Source: Parelaphostrongylus tenuis
Taxonomy: Eukaryota; Nematoda; Chromadorea; Rhabditida; Metastrongylidae
DNA length: 64,000 nt
Direction: 5' to 3'
NCBI GenBank assembly: GCA_019055375.1
Contig: JAHQIW010005386.1
Coordinates: forward strand, 62,001 to 126,000
Shown: piece by piece, positions 24,248 to 35,700 of the stretch
Layout of the letters: each line of letters starts with the position of its first letter
How positions within the stretch are numbered: the first letter of the stretch is position 1
Made by a program: the position numbers and the translations under genes
Notes under the pieces: model-generated
Seen by the model: the letters and a program-made list of their open reading frames with translations, nothing else
Told to the model about the DNA's origin: nothing
Databases searched by the model: none

Positions 24248-24522
24248 TTGAAAAGTACTAATCGAACTGCATCAACTGTCGACAATGAAGAAGCCCATGT
24301 TTCAGTTTCGACACAGCCTGAACGTTCAGCCCAGCAAGAAGAGCTTAGTCCGATGCTTCGAACGTCCAGGACGAAGTGGTCTAAGTAAGGATACCAAAGC
24401 TCCTATGCTTGCTATGCAAAATTTCCTGCGAACGCTTGTCATTACTTAATCATTCCACAGCAGACGGAGTCCCGGAATGGCATGGCATATCAATTGCAAG
24501 GGAAAATTTTTGGACCTTCAAG
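24248..24522 (+). CDS. Two possible exons of an unknown plus-strand gene
   Basis: The first exon, open from 24248, ends at 24384 before GTAAGG. The second is 24461-24522, after a CATTCCACAG acceptor and before GTAAGA. The 76-bp intron is a normal nematode size. Joined in phase they encode a Ser/Thr/Gln-rich part (TASTVDNEEAHVSVSTQPER, then AQQEELSPMLRTSRTKWS) followed by RRSPGMAWHINCKGKFLDLQ. The 5' limit is unclear. The splice sites are good, but I do not recognise the protein. Confidence 0.4.
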
Positions 24523-25789
24523 GTAAGAGCACAAGTAGCACAAATTCCTAGCCTTTGGATTTAATGTCAGCAATTAATGACCTCCTTATGATTATTTCAA
24601 ACAAGGTGATATACCTCAACAAAGAACCGTTGAGCACGTTGGCTTGAATTATTTCAACACACTAAACAGTCACTCAGCCAAATTTTTTTGAAAGAAAATG
24701 TTATCGGAATGTAATCACATGCAGAGCAACGAGCTTAAAAAACATATAGATCCCAAAATAGCTTTTTCTTAAGATTGTACTTATCCGTTGGAGGGTAGTC
24801 TGCGGACAAAACAAACAGTCTCAATAAAAGCGGTCAAGCAATACGAAATGGCATAGAACCGAAACAAACAGCTGAACTAAGGCTAAAATCTCCTGTCGCG
24901 AGAAGTTGGTGACCGCCTACGGATTGCCTTGATGTTGATGTACGCGCTGCAGCCTTAAACTTGGGTAATTAAATCTTTATCTACATATTAACATTGATAA
25001 CCCGACGGACAATAACAACAATAGCAGCCATTACGGTAATGCGCGGCATGAACAAATGAAGAAATAATTAAGCCAGAAGTGATAGCTTAGTGGCTTTATG
25101 TATTGATAACAACAATGAGAATTTCTATTGCAAACGAAACACAAGATTTCTGCGATGAGCGTGAGGAATGTGAACGATAGTAGAAAGCGATGAGCTATGA
25201 GTGAAGGATGCGTACTACGATAACTACATATTAAATCCACTCAGCAGTCGTACTATACATTGGAAGAACCGAAGGCTATGATAACGAACAATGCGTCCCT
25301 CCATCTAATCAGAGTCGCAGAGAAAAAGTGGTGCATTCAAAACAATCCATCGTGAGAATGTGAACAAGGCGATAATCCACAAGTGAGGAACATGAGCGAT
25401 GATGATGACGCAATTGATCGATCTAGTAATTAGATAATCGACATGCGATCAAGAGTTGTAAGACCCAATGGCCATGGTGAGGAATCAACGTTCATTGAGA
25501 GCAACCGATAATGCAAAAACCGACATACACAACAACAACATAGAAGATGATAAGACGACGGAGATGGGCCAATCACTCTCCGCCACCGCATGCTGATGAA
25601 TGCTGGTCGGTCGCTGGCCGTCGCTCCGCTCATCGGACATATGTCTGCTGGTGCCGACAAGACGTCCGCATCCCGGCGACCCATCGATTGAATGAGTCGA
25701 ATAACTGAGTCAACTTTGTCGACATCTCCAACCTCCACCAGGGTCGCTTATTTTAAGAGTTCTATTCATCGTTATTATTATAAGAGTTC
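24523..25789. other. Spacer, with a GC-richer stretch before the RTE element
   Basis: Nothing is recognised from 24523 to 25430. From 25430 to 25738 the base composition becomes more GC-rich and the minus strand is open for 102 codons (start MEVGDVDKVDSVIRLIQSM). I cannot decide between an exon and the 5' flank of the retrotransposon. Confidence 0.35.
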
Positions 25790-28700
25790 CATTCCATGGC
25801 ACCTCCCTTTTTAAGGGATTCCGCCGGTTAGTCGCGAGGCGCACGTGGCGCGTCCCCAGGTGGTGGATAGGGGAATAAACGCGAACCAAAAGCGAGCCGT
25901 GAGCTTCCCAGAGACGCAGGTGGATTCAGGAGTGAGCTCCCCTGCTTCTGCAGCGCCGACTTGATAAAACTCTATTTCTACGAGTCAAGTCGGCCAAAGC
26001 CTGCAATCAAGCGGCTGGGAAGTACATGGGAGGCGGTTAGGAGTCGCCTCCAACAAATAAGCTCCTCCCGCTCCTCCGAGAGAGACTGGCAAGCTACTCG
26101 TGAGTACCCAGCCTCCACGTTTAGAGCGTGTGAAGCTATACGTTGGGTATCAAAATGCCAAAAGCAGTAACAAATATGAACCTCATTCTCCTGACCCCGA
26201 AAGAGCCCCTGGTACAGCAGCGCCAGGTAGGACGAGTACTGAGAGGCTGCTAAAATCTCAGGGCCAAACTGGGCTGCCAAGATCGAAACGGACTAAAGTG
26301 ACGATCTGTGCCTACAATGCAAAAACCCTTGCTCACCAATCCGCTGTAGAAGATCTATTGATTCAAGCAAGAAGAATAAGGTACGACGTCATTGGCCTGG
26401 CTGAGACGAAAAGGCGCCATCCTTTTCACGCTGTTCTATGACACCGGAGAAGAACTGTTACTTGGAACATGCGATCGCAGAGGTGTCGGCGGCGTTGGCG
26501 TCCTCGTCAAATCGAATTTGACCGTGAACTTAATTCGTTTGAACAACTCACAACCCGTATCGGACGACTGCGGTTGAAACGATGCGGTTCTATGCCGGCT
26601 TTGCCCATCTTCGTTGCTTACGCACCAACATCAAGCTATGACGAAGACGAAGTTGAAGCGTTCTATATGGACCTCGAAAAAATTTTCAGAGAAGATCATA
26701 CATTCTTCAAGGTACATTGTCGGTGATTTTAGCGCAAAAATTAGACCTAGAAGAACGTCTGAAGAACGTCACATAGGGACTCACGGACTAGAATGAAATG
26801 AACAGGGTGAGAGGCTGTCCGAGTTTATCATGACGACCCAAACCATCCATGGTAACTCGCAATTTCAAAAGCCTCTTTCTCAGCGATGGACGTGAGAGTC
26901 TCCCAATGGAGAGTACCATAACGAAATAGACCACATTTTAGTAAATAAGGTTTTGCCTGACCGATGTCGCTGTTGTTCCTAAGTTCTACACCGGATCAGA
27001 CCATCGCCTCCTCCGTGCCACGTTCCGTTTTTCGAGGCGAGGAGAGAAAACCGCTAAATTCCAACAACGAAGTCCCAGAACTGCCATAAACTGGGATGTA
27101 TTCAAATCATTAGTCGGCTCTTGGGATATCGACGAAGAATACGATCGACTCGTTGAATATCTACGCGCTATGAAAGCCGAGAGTCCTAAGGTCATGAAGA
27201 GACGCTTGTCTCCGCAGACACTCGAGTTCGAGCTGCTGGCAGCCGAAACCTTACGTCCGAACTTGCGAAACGCTGCAGAGAAGCGATAAGAGAAGACCTC
27301 AAAGAGAGATGAGCAGCAGTTATGGCAGAAGCTGCAGAACTGGGAAGAGCATTAGCGAAGCCCAACGAGGCTTCGCCATCTATAAGACCAAGATGATTGC
27401 ACTCCGATACCCTGACGGGACACTTACAGCTTCGAGAAGGGCTATGGAGAGAATCATCAACCAGTACTACTCGGATCTCTTCGCTAGCCATGTACTCTTA
27501 CCGTCATATAATTGAAAGGGGACTAATATGTCGTTCCACCGGTCCTCCGTTCCGAAATCCGACATGCTATATCGTCGGTGAAGAACAGAACAACACCCGG
27601 TACAGAAAGGATTAGACCAGAACCCTGAAAAACCTGCCGCCAGTTCTCATCAACACCCTGGCTCGGCTCTTCACTCGCTGCCTGCCAGAATGCAACCGCA
27701 TTCAATGGAAAACCAGCAAGACAGTATTGTTGTTCAAAAAGGGAGACCTTCACGACATGGGCAATTATCGCCCAATCTGCTTGCTGTCCGTTGTCTATAA
27801 ACTCTTTACTCGAGTCATCCTAAACAGGATTGACAGAACACTGGACGAAGGACAGCCATGCGAACAAGCAGGGTTCCAGAAAGGATTTAGTACCATAGGC
27901 CACATCCACACGATACAAGACTCGTTGAAATTTCACGAGAGTACAAATAACCACTCTGTCTCACTTTCATCGATCTGAAGAAAGTATTTGATTCAGTGGA
28001 AACAGAAGCGGTTATAGAGGCTCTAAATAACCAGGGCGTCCCTACTCGGCACATAATGATCCTTCGTGGGCTTTATAAAGATTTCACGATCAAAATATCT
28101 CCATTCTACAACAATATCACCATTGACGTAAGAAGAGGGGTTCGACAAGGCCATACAATTTCGCCAAAACTATTCACTTCCACCCTACAAAACGTTATGC
28201 GAACATTAGAATGGGACGATATGGGAGTGAAAATTGACGGTCGACAATTAAACCATCTTCGCTTTGCTGACAATATCGTTCTCATAACACCAAACATCAG
28301 TCAAGCGGAACGAATGTTGACGATTTCGATAACGCCTGTGGAAAGATTGGTCTTCAACTAAATCTAACGAAAACGATGTTCATGAGGAACGGATGGGTTT
28401 CTGAATGCCCCATTCACGCTCAACGGAACGACAATCTCCGAATGCTCCAGTTACATCTATCTAGGTCGTGAAATCAACATGATGAACGACCTAGCTCCAG
28501 AGTTGAGCAGGAGGAAACGAGCGGCTTGGGGAACGTTTAAGAGCATCGAAGATGTAGTGAAGAGGACAAGGAACATCCGACTCCGTGCCCACCTTTTCGA
28601 CTCGACGATTATCCCTGCCCTAACGTATGCAGCAGAAACCTGGTCGCTACGCAAGCAGGATGGAAGATCACTTGGAGTTATCGAACCCGCAGTCGAAAGG

Positions 28701-29100
28701 TCGATGCTAGGAGTATCCCGTATCTCTCAAATGAGAGAAAGGATCCGAAGTTCCGACCTACGTCAACGATCGAAAATCAGAGACGCCGTTCTACACGCCA
28801 GGATATCGAAAATAAGGTGGGCCGGACACGTGATGCGCTTCAACGACAACCGATGGACGAGAGCCGTTACCTACTGGGTTCCTCGGGACATCAGGCGCTC
28901 TACAGGAAGACCACCGACCCGTTGGTCCGATTTCTTCACGAAGGCTATAGAAGAAAGATATGATGCTCAGCGAATCGCTAGAGCGAGGAGGACCCACCGG
29001 GCTACTTTTGCACGCGATAGGGAAAAATGGAAGAGTTGCTGGTACCCGCTCGAGTCACTCGACGATCAACGGAACGACAGGTGATGCAGGTGATTCACTG
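25790..29100 (+). mobile_element. RTE-type non-LTR retrotransposon, decayed
   Basis: The element starts with a GC-rich leader near 25.79-26.28 kb, followed by an endonuclease domain, a reverse transcriptase and the C-terminal region typical of RTE-clade elements. It ends near 29.1 kb. I see no clear target-site duplication. A 5'-truncated relative lies at 31.33-32.40 kb in the same orientation. The borders are approximate because the leader is not otherwise recognisable. Confidence 0.8.
26280..29084 (+). pseudogene. RTE endonuclease-reverse transcriptase, frameshifted
   Basis: Blocks in order across several frames: an apurinic-type endonuclease from 26296 (VTICAYNAKTL with catalytic Asn; VIGLAETKRR with catalytic Glu), VAYAPTSSYDEDEVEAFY, GDFSAKI where GDFNAKI is expected, and EIDHILVN. 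The reverse transcriptase follows from 27727: GNYRPICLLSVVYKLFTRVI, AGFQKGFSTIGHIHT, a KKVFDSV block, RGVRQGHTISPKLF and FADNIVLIT. The last 201 codons (28479-29084) form the RTE C-terminal part with ISKIRWAGHVMRF and STGRPPTRWSDFF. The second catalytic Asp of the usual FADD box is Asn, and the D of RQGD is His, so the enzyme would be dead even without the stops. Confidence 0.85.
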
Positions 29101-29712
29101 TGAGCGCTGACAAAACTCGGAATTTTTTCGGAGGCTCACATATGCATAAAACAGACTGTCTCCAAGTATAAGAGCTTGGCTGGTATCTTCAATCTCCACC
29201 GGCATAAAATGTCATGATAGAGTGCCTGTGCACTGCGGCAGCTATGTAATCGCGTGTCTGAAATCACATCAGGTTCCGGGCTTTGGTATTTTATAGTATT
29301 CGGAGTCACGTTTTTTCTATTCTCACAAAATGCTTTTGTAGAAAAGTCGACCTTGAAAAACTTGAAAATCTAAGGAGTGGCAGAACGAAGTAAATGATTA
29401 GTAATTTGAGCAGAAAATGTAAATTTTAACTTACGCAAGATATGCAGTTCAAATAGTTGAATACCTGCTCAAGTTGATAACAACGATTCATTGAAAAGTC
29501 ATTTAAACAAATACTCCAATATGTAACACTTTCTTTGCTTTTGTCATTGAAAATATGAAGTTCTGACGCCTCATGTGAATCATATTGTTGTCTAGCAAAT
29601 TTTTATGATAACATAACAGTATGAATTACAATTATATACAAATCAGCGCAATACAAAAATTGTTCTATTTACACAACAACATCGACAAACGGTTGATTGG
29701 GTAAAGTATCTG
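29101..29712. other. 3' flank of the unknown gene
   Basis: AT-rich sequence between the RTE element and the last exon. No exon or repeat was recognised. The 3' untranslated region of the minus-strand gene should begin here. Confidence 0.4.
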
Positions 29713-32700
29713 TTAGTGTACAAGCTTCCTTCTCAATCTTCTTGACTCATGAGACTTTTCACCAGACGCTGTAAAAGATAGAGGATTAACTCTTGAAGTT
29801 ATGTTCAGAAAGCTCAGAGAACAATGTATGCTCAAGAATTATTCACGATATTCAACGGATCGTAAGCGGATTTGCGTCTAACTAATCATGATGGAGAACA
29901 GTAGGAAAAAACTACTCAGAAATGACTCTAATTATTCTAAACTATCATGAATAAGTAAGATATATCAGATATAACTTCATATAGATTTATTTCAGATATA
30001 ACTTTCTTGGAGCAGAAGTGTTTTCATAAGAGGTTTTGTTTCTAAGGTTATTTTGCCATGGAGATACCGATGATTACACAGTATAAAAATACGGCGTAAG
30101 TTGTAAAAAAAGAAGTAGGAACAAGTAAGAGGAATTGAGAGAGTCGTGAGAGCGAAAAACATGTGATAAAATTGTCATAGATGCAGAAAGTTTTGCCCAA
30201 ATTGCACAAATGGACGACAGTGAGTGCACCTTGTCTTGCCAAAAGTGTCGAAAAACCAAATTTACTTACTGTTTTCCAGTTTTTCCAACTCCTCCAGGTC
30301 AAGATCTTCTAGCGGATCTTTTTTGTTGATTCGTTTCTCTTCTAAAAATGTGTGCTGTATTACTTTGAGATACCAGGGCAGAGTCTTCTAGAAAATTTGG
30401 CAACGACTTCGTGGTAGAATGTGGACAACTACTGCTGCTGATCAGGTTCGAAAAAAGCTCTAATTCGATACACTTTCAAAAGTAGACTATGTAGGTATGA
30501 GCCATCATGTTCCTCGTTTGAAATGCAACACCGCAAGTACAGCAAACGTCGATTCCAGAAGTTCAACGACTATAGGAGGTCAGTCAGTCGAAGTGTTCCC
30601 CAACATCAAAATGACGAACATCAGTTATCAGTTGATTGCCCCAAAATAACAAATGCCACTTGATTTTTCCGTGCTTGTCTACTTGGCATATTACAAAAAG
30701 AATACTGACAGATTGGAGAAAATTGTATTATTTGCGAAAATGGTAACTTACCAGTTGGCTCCTCGTGGTCTTCTTCTTCACGTGAGCTCTCCTCTTCAAG
30801 CGATTCATCATCGTTTTCTGATTCATAGCCGTTTCCACATGCTAAACTTCAGATATGATCACCTCTTTTTTCGAGCAGTGCAATTTTTAATTATTACCGT
30901 GACCACCATTGCATCCACCTCTACATCCATATCCACCAGCGCAGCCTGGAAAATCTTTTACCATTTTTCAAATCTCAATACTCTCATGAGATATGATCGA
31001 AAAAAAATTACTACCTCCATAAGGCCAGGCGCCACCGTAGCCAACAACAATATTAGGATTGAATCTGGGATCGCTACGGTAGATATTGTAGTAATCTGCA
31101 GAAAACGTATAAGCTTACGTGAACCACAGACGAGGTTCTCACAATACAACTTATTTAAACACCTGATGTTCTGGCGGCTACGCCTTTCTGAGAGCCTGGA
31201 AAGATCAGATTGTCCAAATTAATTCAACGAAAAATTAAAGCATCATTTATGCATATGTAAAGAAAGCAAACAAGTGATGCTTATGCACTTCCACCCTTGA
31301 AAATGATATGAGAACTATAGAGTGAGGTTGCATGAGAGTTAAAGTCGACGGTCGACAATTACGCTACCATCTTTCGCTAATGATATTGGCCACACAATAT
31401 CAAACATCAGCCTGGCGGAACGACTATTGAACGATCTCGATAATACCTATGGAAAGATTGGCTTGCGACTGAATTTAACGAATGCAATGTTTATGAGGAG
31501 TTAATTTCGAATGGTTCATTAGCGCTCAATAGAACGATTATAATCGAAATTTTTAGTATTTTAGTACATTTTTCGCAGTGTTATGATCATTCGTATTCCC
31601 TATGAGAATTGAGTGGCGAGCAAAAACACGGCCTCGGGCAGGAATCGAATCCGCGCTTCATCCTATCCGCTGACGCGTGTTATCACTACACCACCGAGGC
31701 ATATTTGCACCATTACTCATTCTCCAACATCTCTATGTTAGCTATCAGCCACGAACCTTTAACAGATTTGGTCGGGTATGCGATTTCGCTTTATAAACCC
31801 GATTGAGCTGACAGCCAACGATTATATCTGAATGCTCCAGTTACATCTATCTAGGTCAGAAAGCGAACATGAGAATCGACCCAGCTCCAGAGTTGAGCTA
31901 GGAAGCGAGAGGCTTGCACAGCTTTCAAGATTATCGAGGATGTAGTGAAAAGAACAATAAACATCGGACCTCGTGCCCACCTTTTGACTCAATTCATCCA
32001 GGTCTGTAACGTATGCATCAAAAACCTGGCTTCTCCTAAGCAAGATAAAGAATCACCTGGTGTTATTGAACGCGCAGTCGAAGGGTCAATGTCAGGGGTA
32101 ATTCGTATCACCCAAATGAGAGAAAGGATTTGATGTTCTGATCTAAGTTAACGACTGGGAGTCGAGGATACCGTTCTACACGCTGGGCTTTCGAATATAA
32201 GGTGGGCGGGACACATAGTACGCCTCATCGACAACTGATGGACGAGAGCCCTCAACGACTGAAATCCTCGGTGCACCGCAAAGTTCACCTACGCGAAGCT
32301 CTGACTTTTCATGAAAGCTTAGAAGAAGGATGTGATGCACGACAAACTTCTAGAAAGCATAAAAAACCACATGGTACGCCATGACAGCTAAGTACAAGTG
32401 CAGCAGACAAACTGGCTTCCTGTCTCTCATTTCCTCCATAAACCTGTAGTCATATCCATGTATGCGCACATAGCAGATGTATGATCCAAAGAATATTATG
32501 CACTACGATTTAGCTATATTTCTGCAAGTTTTAAAAGTCAAGCTGAATGGAAAAATGGTTAGGATAATCATCAACAACTAGACAGCAAGTACTCTCAGAG
32601 AGAAGGTATGAATGATAAACCACTCCTAAATAATTTCCACCTTCCATAGTAAATTATCGGTGAGCATTTCGTCTTCGAAAACGATGAAAGGAGCAAACAA

Positions 32701-35700
32701 ACATAGATATTGCGATCTTCTGTTTATCAATAATAAATTATCTGGTGCCTATGCTAGCTACACAATGATTAGTTTCTTGGATACCACGCGTATTAATTTC
32801 GCTACACGCCTTGCCGCATTGCATTTTGGCTAAGTGTGGTCTAGTGTAATAGGTTGCGTTTCAATAAAATTTGGTAGTTATCTGATGAAGTTACTTCATC
32901 GCTAATATTCTCACTCTTTATTTATTCATTTATTTTATTTGTTCATACTCTAATAATCTACTCATTCTTATAGTATCGACGATTAGCAGCTCGATAGTTC
33001 TGTAAAACATGTTTACCACTAGGTTGAGGAAAAAGTTCCTCAACACCTACGAAAAATCTAAATTTCATGACTGTCTCACTTTTCCTCAACCTAGTAGCAG
33101 CTATACTGCTTACAACACTTTCTCACGACAAAATACCTAAACTCTTCCAGGAAAAGTTATGCAATGTTCAATGACACCGTAGAATATAATTTCTACGCTA
33201 CATGTAGTATTCATTTGTATAAACATTTGATTGTTTTATTGTTCAATAGGAATCGAAGGCGCTGTTCCCATTAGCAATAGACTACTGAAGTCTCTTCATG
33301 ATATTCTATCTTTTACTGATAATAAAACTCTCTTTGGTAGTTAAAGATTCAAATTTTGGTAGAATATTTCGAAAATGATAAGAAAAGTTTAGAAAACTAA
33401 TTTTTATTTAGAGCTTCACGAAGTTGGTATCTTTTTCCCCAATTGATTATTCTTCTTTCCGGTCGATGGGTTTTCGCGTTTGCTTGGTGGTAGACGTTTC
33501 GGCAAATACGCCTTCTTCAGAGCCTGAACGTATTATTCGTCGCAGCTTTATCCCCAACGGTAGAGTCAGTGATTGCTTGAGCGTAGGTACAATATACATT
33601 ATCTCTTGTAAGACATGTGGTGGTGAATATATTGGCGAAACAGGCAGACCACTTCACATCCGCATTAAAGAGCACCTAGATGGAAAAGCAAATAAAGACC
33701 CAGTTAAACCTCTAGGTACGCACAGGATTCAAAGACACAACGATGACGACTTCGATGTAATTTTTAAAATCTTAGGGCACGAACCAAAAACATCGGCGCG
33801 AAAGACCCTTGAAGCTTTTTGGATAAATTCCAAAAACCCGCAAATGAACAAAAAGGGAGAGTGCCTCAACATAATCAACCATATGGCACCTTATCTCAGA
33901 TTAATTTTCTAGCATGTGTCTCAGCTGACTCCTATACATAATTTGACCTAGTGACATGGGGGCGGGTTCGATACGTCACCCTGGCTGCTAACGACATAGG
34001 TAGTCCCTGGATTAGATGGTAAGGTGAGTGGTTTTCCCTGAATCAGTTATCGCTTACAATACCTTAGGTTTTCAAAATTTTTTTTCTCCCTTTAGTATAT
34101 GTCATATAGATAAAGCTGCAACGAATAATACGTTCAGGCTCTGAAGAAGGCGTATTTGCCGAAACGTCTAGCCACAAGCAAACGCGAAAAACCCATCGAC
34201 CGGAAAGAAGAACAATCGATTGGGGAAAAAGATACCAACCTCGTGAAGCTCAAAATAAAGATTAGTTTTCTAAACTTTTCTTATCATTTTCGAAGTTTTA
34301 TATTATTAACATGACGAGGTTTCAAGAAAGTCGGTCTTTCGATTTGGTAGAATACTACAAATTTGTTAATCGAGCGCGTCTCGCCAGCCGGTCGATGGCG
34401 TCCGGAGGAAAAATCAGCATGTTACCCAGAGAGTTAATAGCACTTTTGGTCACATTTGTGCACAGATCTGACTCTTACCGAATTTGTTTCAAGAGAAGGA
34501 ACAGATATGTATGTGAGAGGAATCATTGATTTATTTCTAGAGATTTTCATTGAGATAAGGAAACTGTAGCGAAGGTTTCTGGATTGTTCCACTATCGTAC
34601 TCAACAATCATATTTCGCTCTTTTGCTGAATCCTTTTCCATCAGTTTCTTTCTCCATGTCACTTACATTAGTCAGTATTTGCGATGTACTTTACCTTGGT
34701 ACTTTGCCAAGCGAACATTTTTCGCTTCGAACTCAACAAGTAACCTACCTCTATAACGCAGAGGATGATAATATGTGTAGACAACATTTTGGTATTGTGG
34801 TGGATAAGTGTAGGCGTATTGTGGCCGTAGCATAAATTGCCGTGGCAGGCGGTAATATGGATAGTGCTGGTAGTAGTAGCCTTTACGCAAATGCTGAAAA
34901 CAAAGAATATCAAAGAGTAAGTTAAAATCATGAAGGAGCATTATATGACACTGGCGTCCTAAGGAACATAGTCTCTGAGATCAACGGTTCTGAGGTGATT
35001 TTCGTCCAAGTTAAAGGTTCTGTGACCTTTCTGATATCCGACAAAAGTCGAAGTCAGTGACTTCGTGATCTCAAGGACGCCTGCAAGATGCTCGCAACCT
35101 GCTTATGTGGCGTCATATTTTCGTTGTGTATAAGTAGAGAGGATTTAAGGGTCGAAGGTGATTCTGATGCTGAGTCTCTCTCCCTACATTGCTTTCAGAA
35201 TCCTACAAGCTTTGCAAGCTTTTTGCTTGTTATTCTGAGCATTTACGCTAAATTGTTCGACATTCTAACTCCCCAAAACAGAAACACATTGTCACATTGG
35301 TCGCTCCAGTGAGCGAATATAGGGAATTGAAACAAAGAAGGCAATTGTAAACAACGCTTTGAACACTTCCAGAGAGAAACGGTTTCAGCTCATACGTGAC
35401 GTCAAACTAGCTAAAACTTGCTGTAATGCCAAATTAAACGTGATAAAGCTGCTAACCGGTCGACCTTCATTTCATTCCAGTTTTCTAATACGATTATCGA
35501 GTGTGGCAGTTATCATTTTTTGGAAGATCGCCTTGTCAAACACAACTCATCATTTCGTTAATGATACCTTCATGGGAGATGAAATGGTGATTGTAAAGTT
35601 GTTTTAGAAGTCGAATGCTCTGTAGGGGTATTGTTCTTTCACTCTAAGGCAGTTGTGTGATTACCTCAAAGGCGTAATTGCTTCGAATTTCTTGTGGTCC

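Larger units (their letters stand above)
33368..34294 (+). mobile_element. 5'-truncated Penelope-like element with inverted termini
   Basis: Arms at 33368-33551 and 34110-34294 (about 184 bp each) are inverted copies of one another and flank an open frame with a GIY-YIG endonuclease domain. This fits Penelope-like retroelements: reverse transcriptase plus C-terminal GIY-YIG, with terminal repeats that are often inverted or partial. The reverse transcriptase is absent, so the body is truncated and joined directly to the inverted left arm. Each arm has a hammerhead-like core. It sits in the large intron of the unknown minus-strand gene. Confidence 0.8.

Noticed and set aside
30887..30889. Stop codon ending the Gly/Cys-rich exon as a small separate peptide gene
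   Set aside because: A GTAATA donor at 30897 just before it and a TTTAG acceptor at 30842 give a 56-bp intron that joins the exon in frame to the acidic exon, so a single longer gene is the better reading.
30653..31222. 189-codon open frame on the plus strand
   Set aside because: It is antisense to four phase-linked, splice-flanked exons on the minus strand, so it is a shadow of the real gene.
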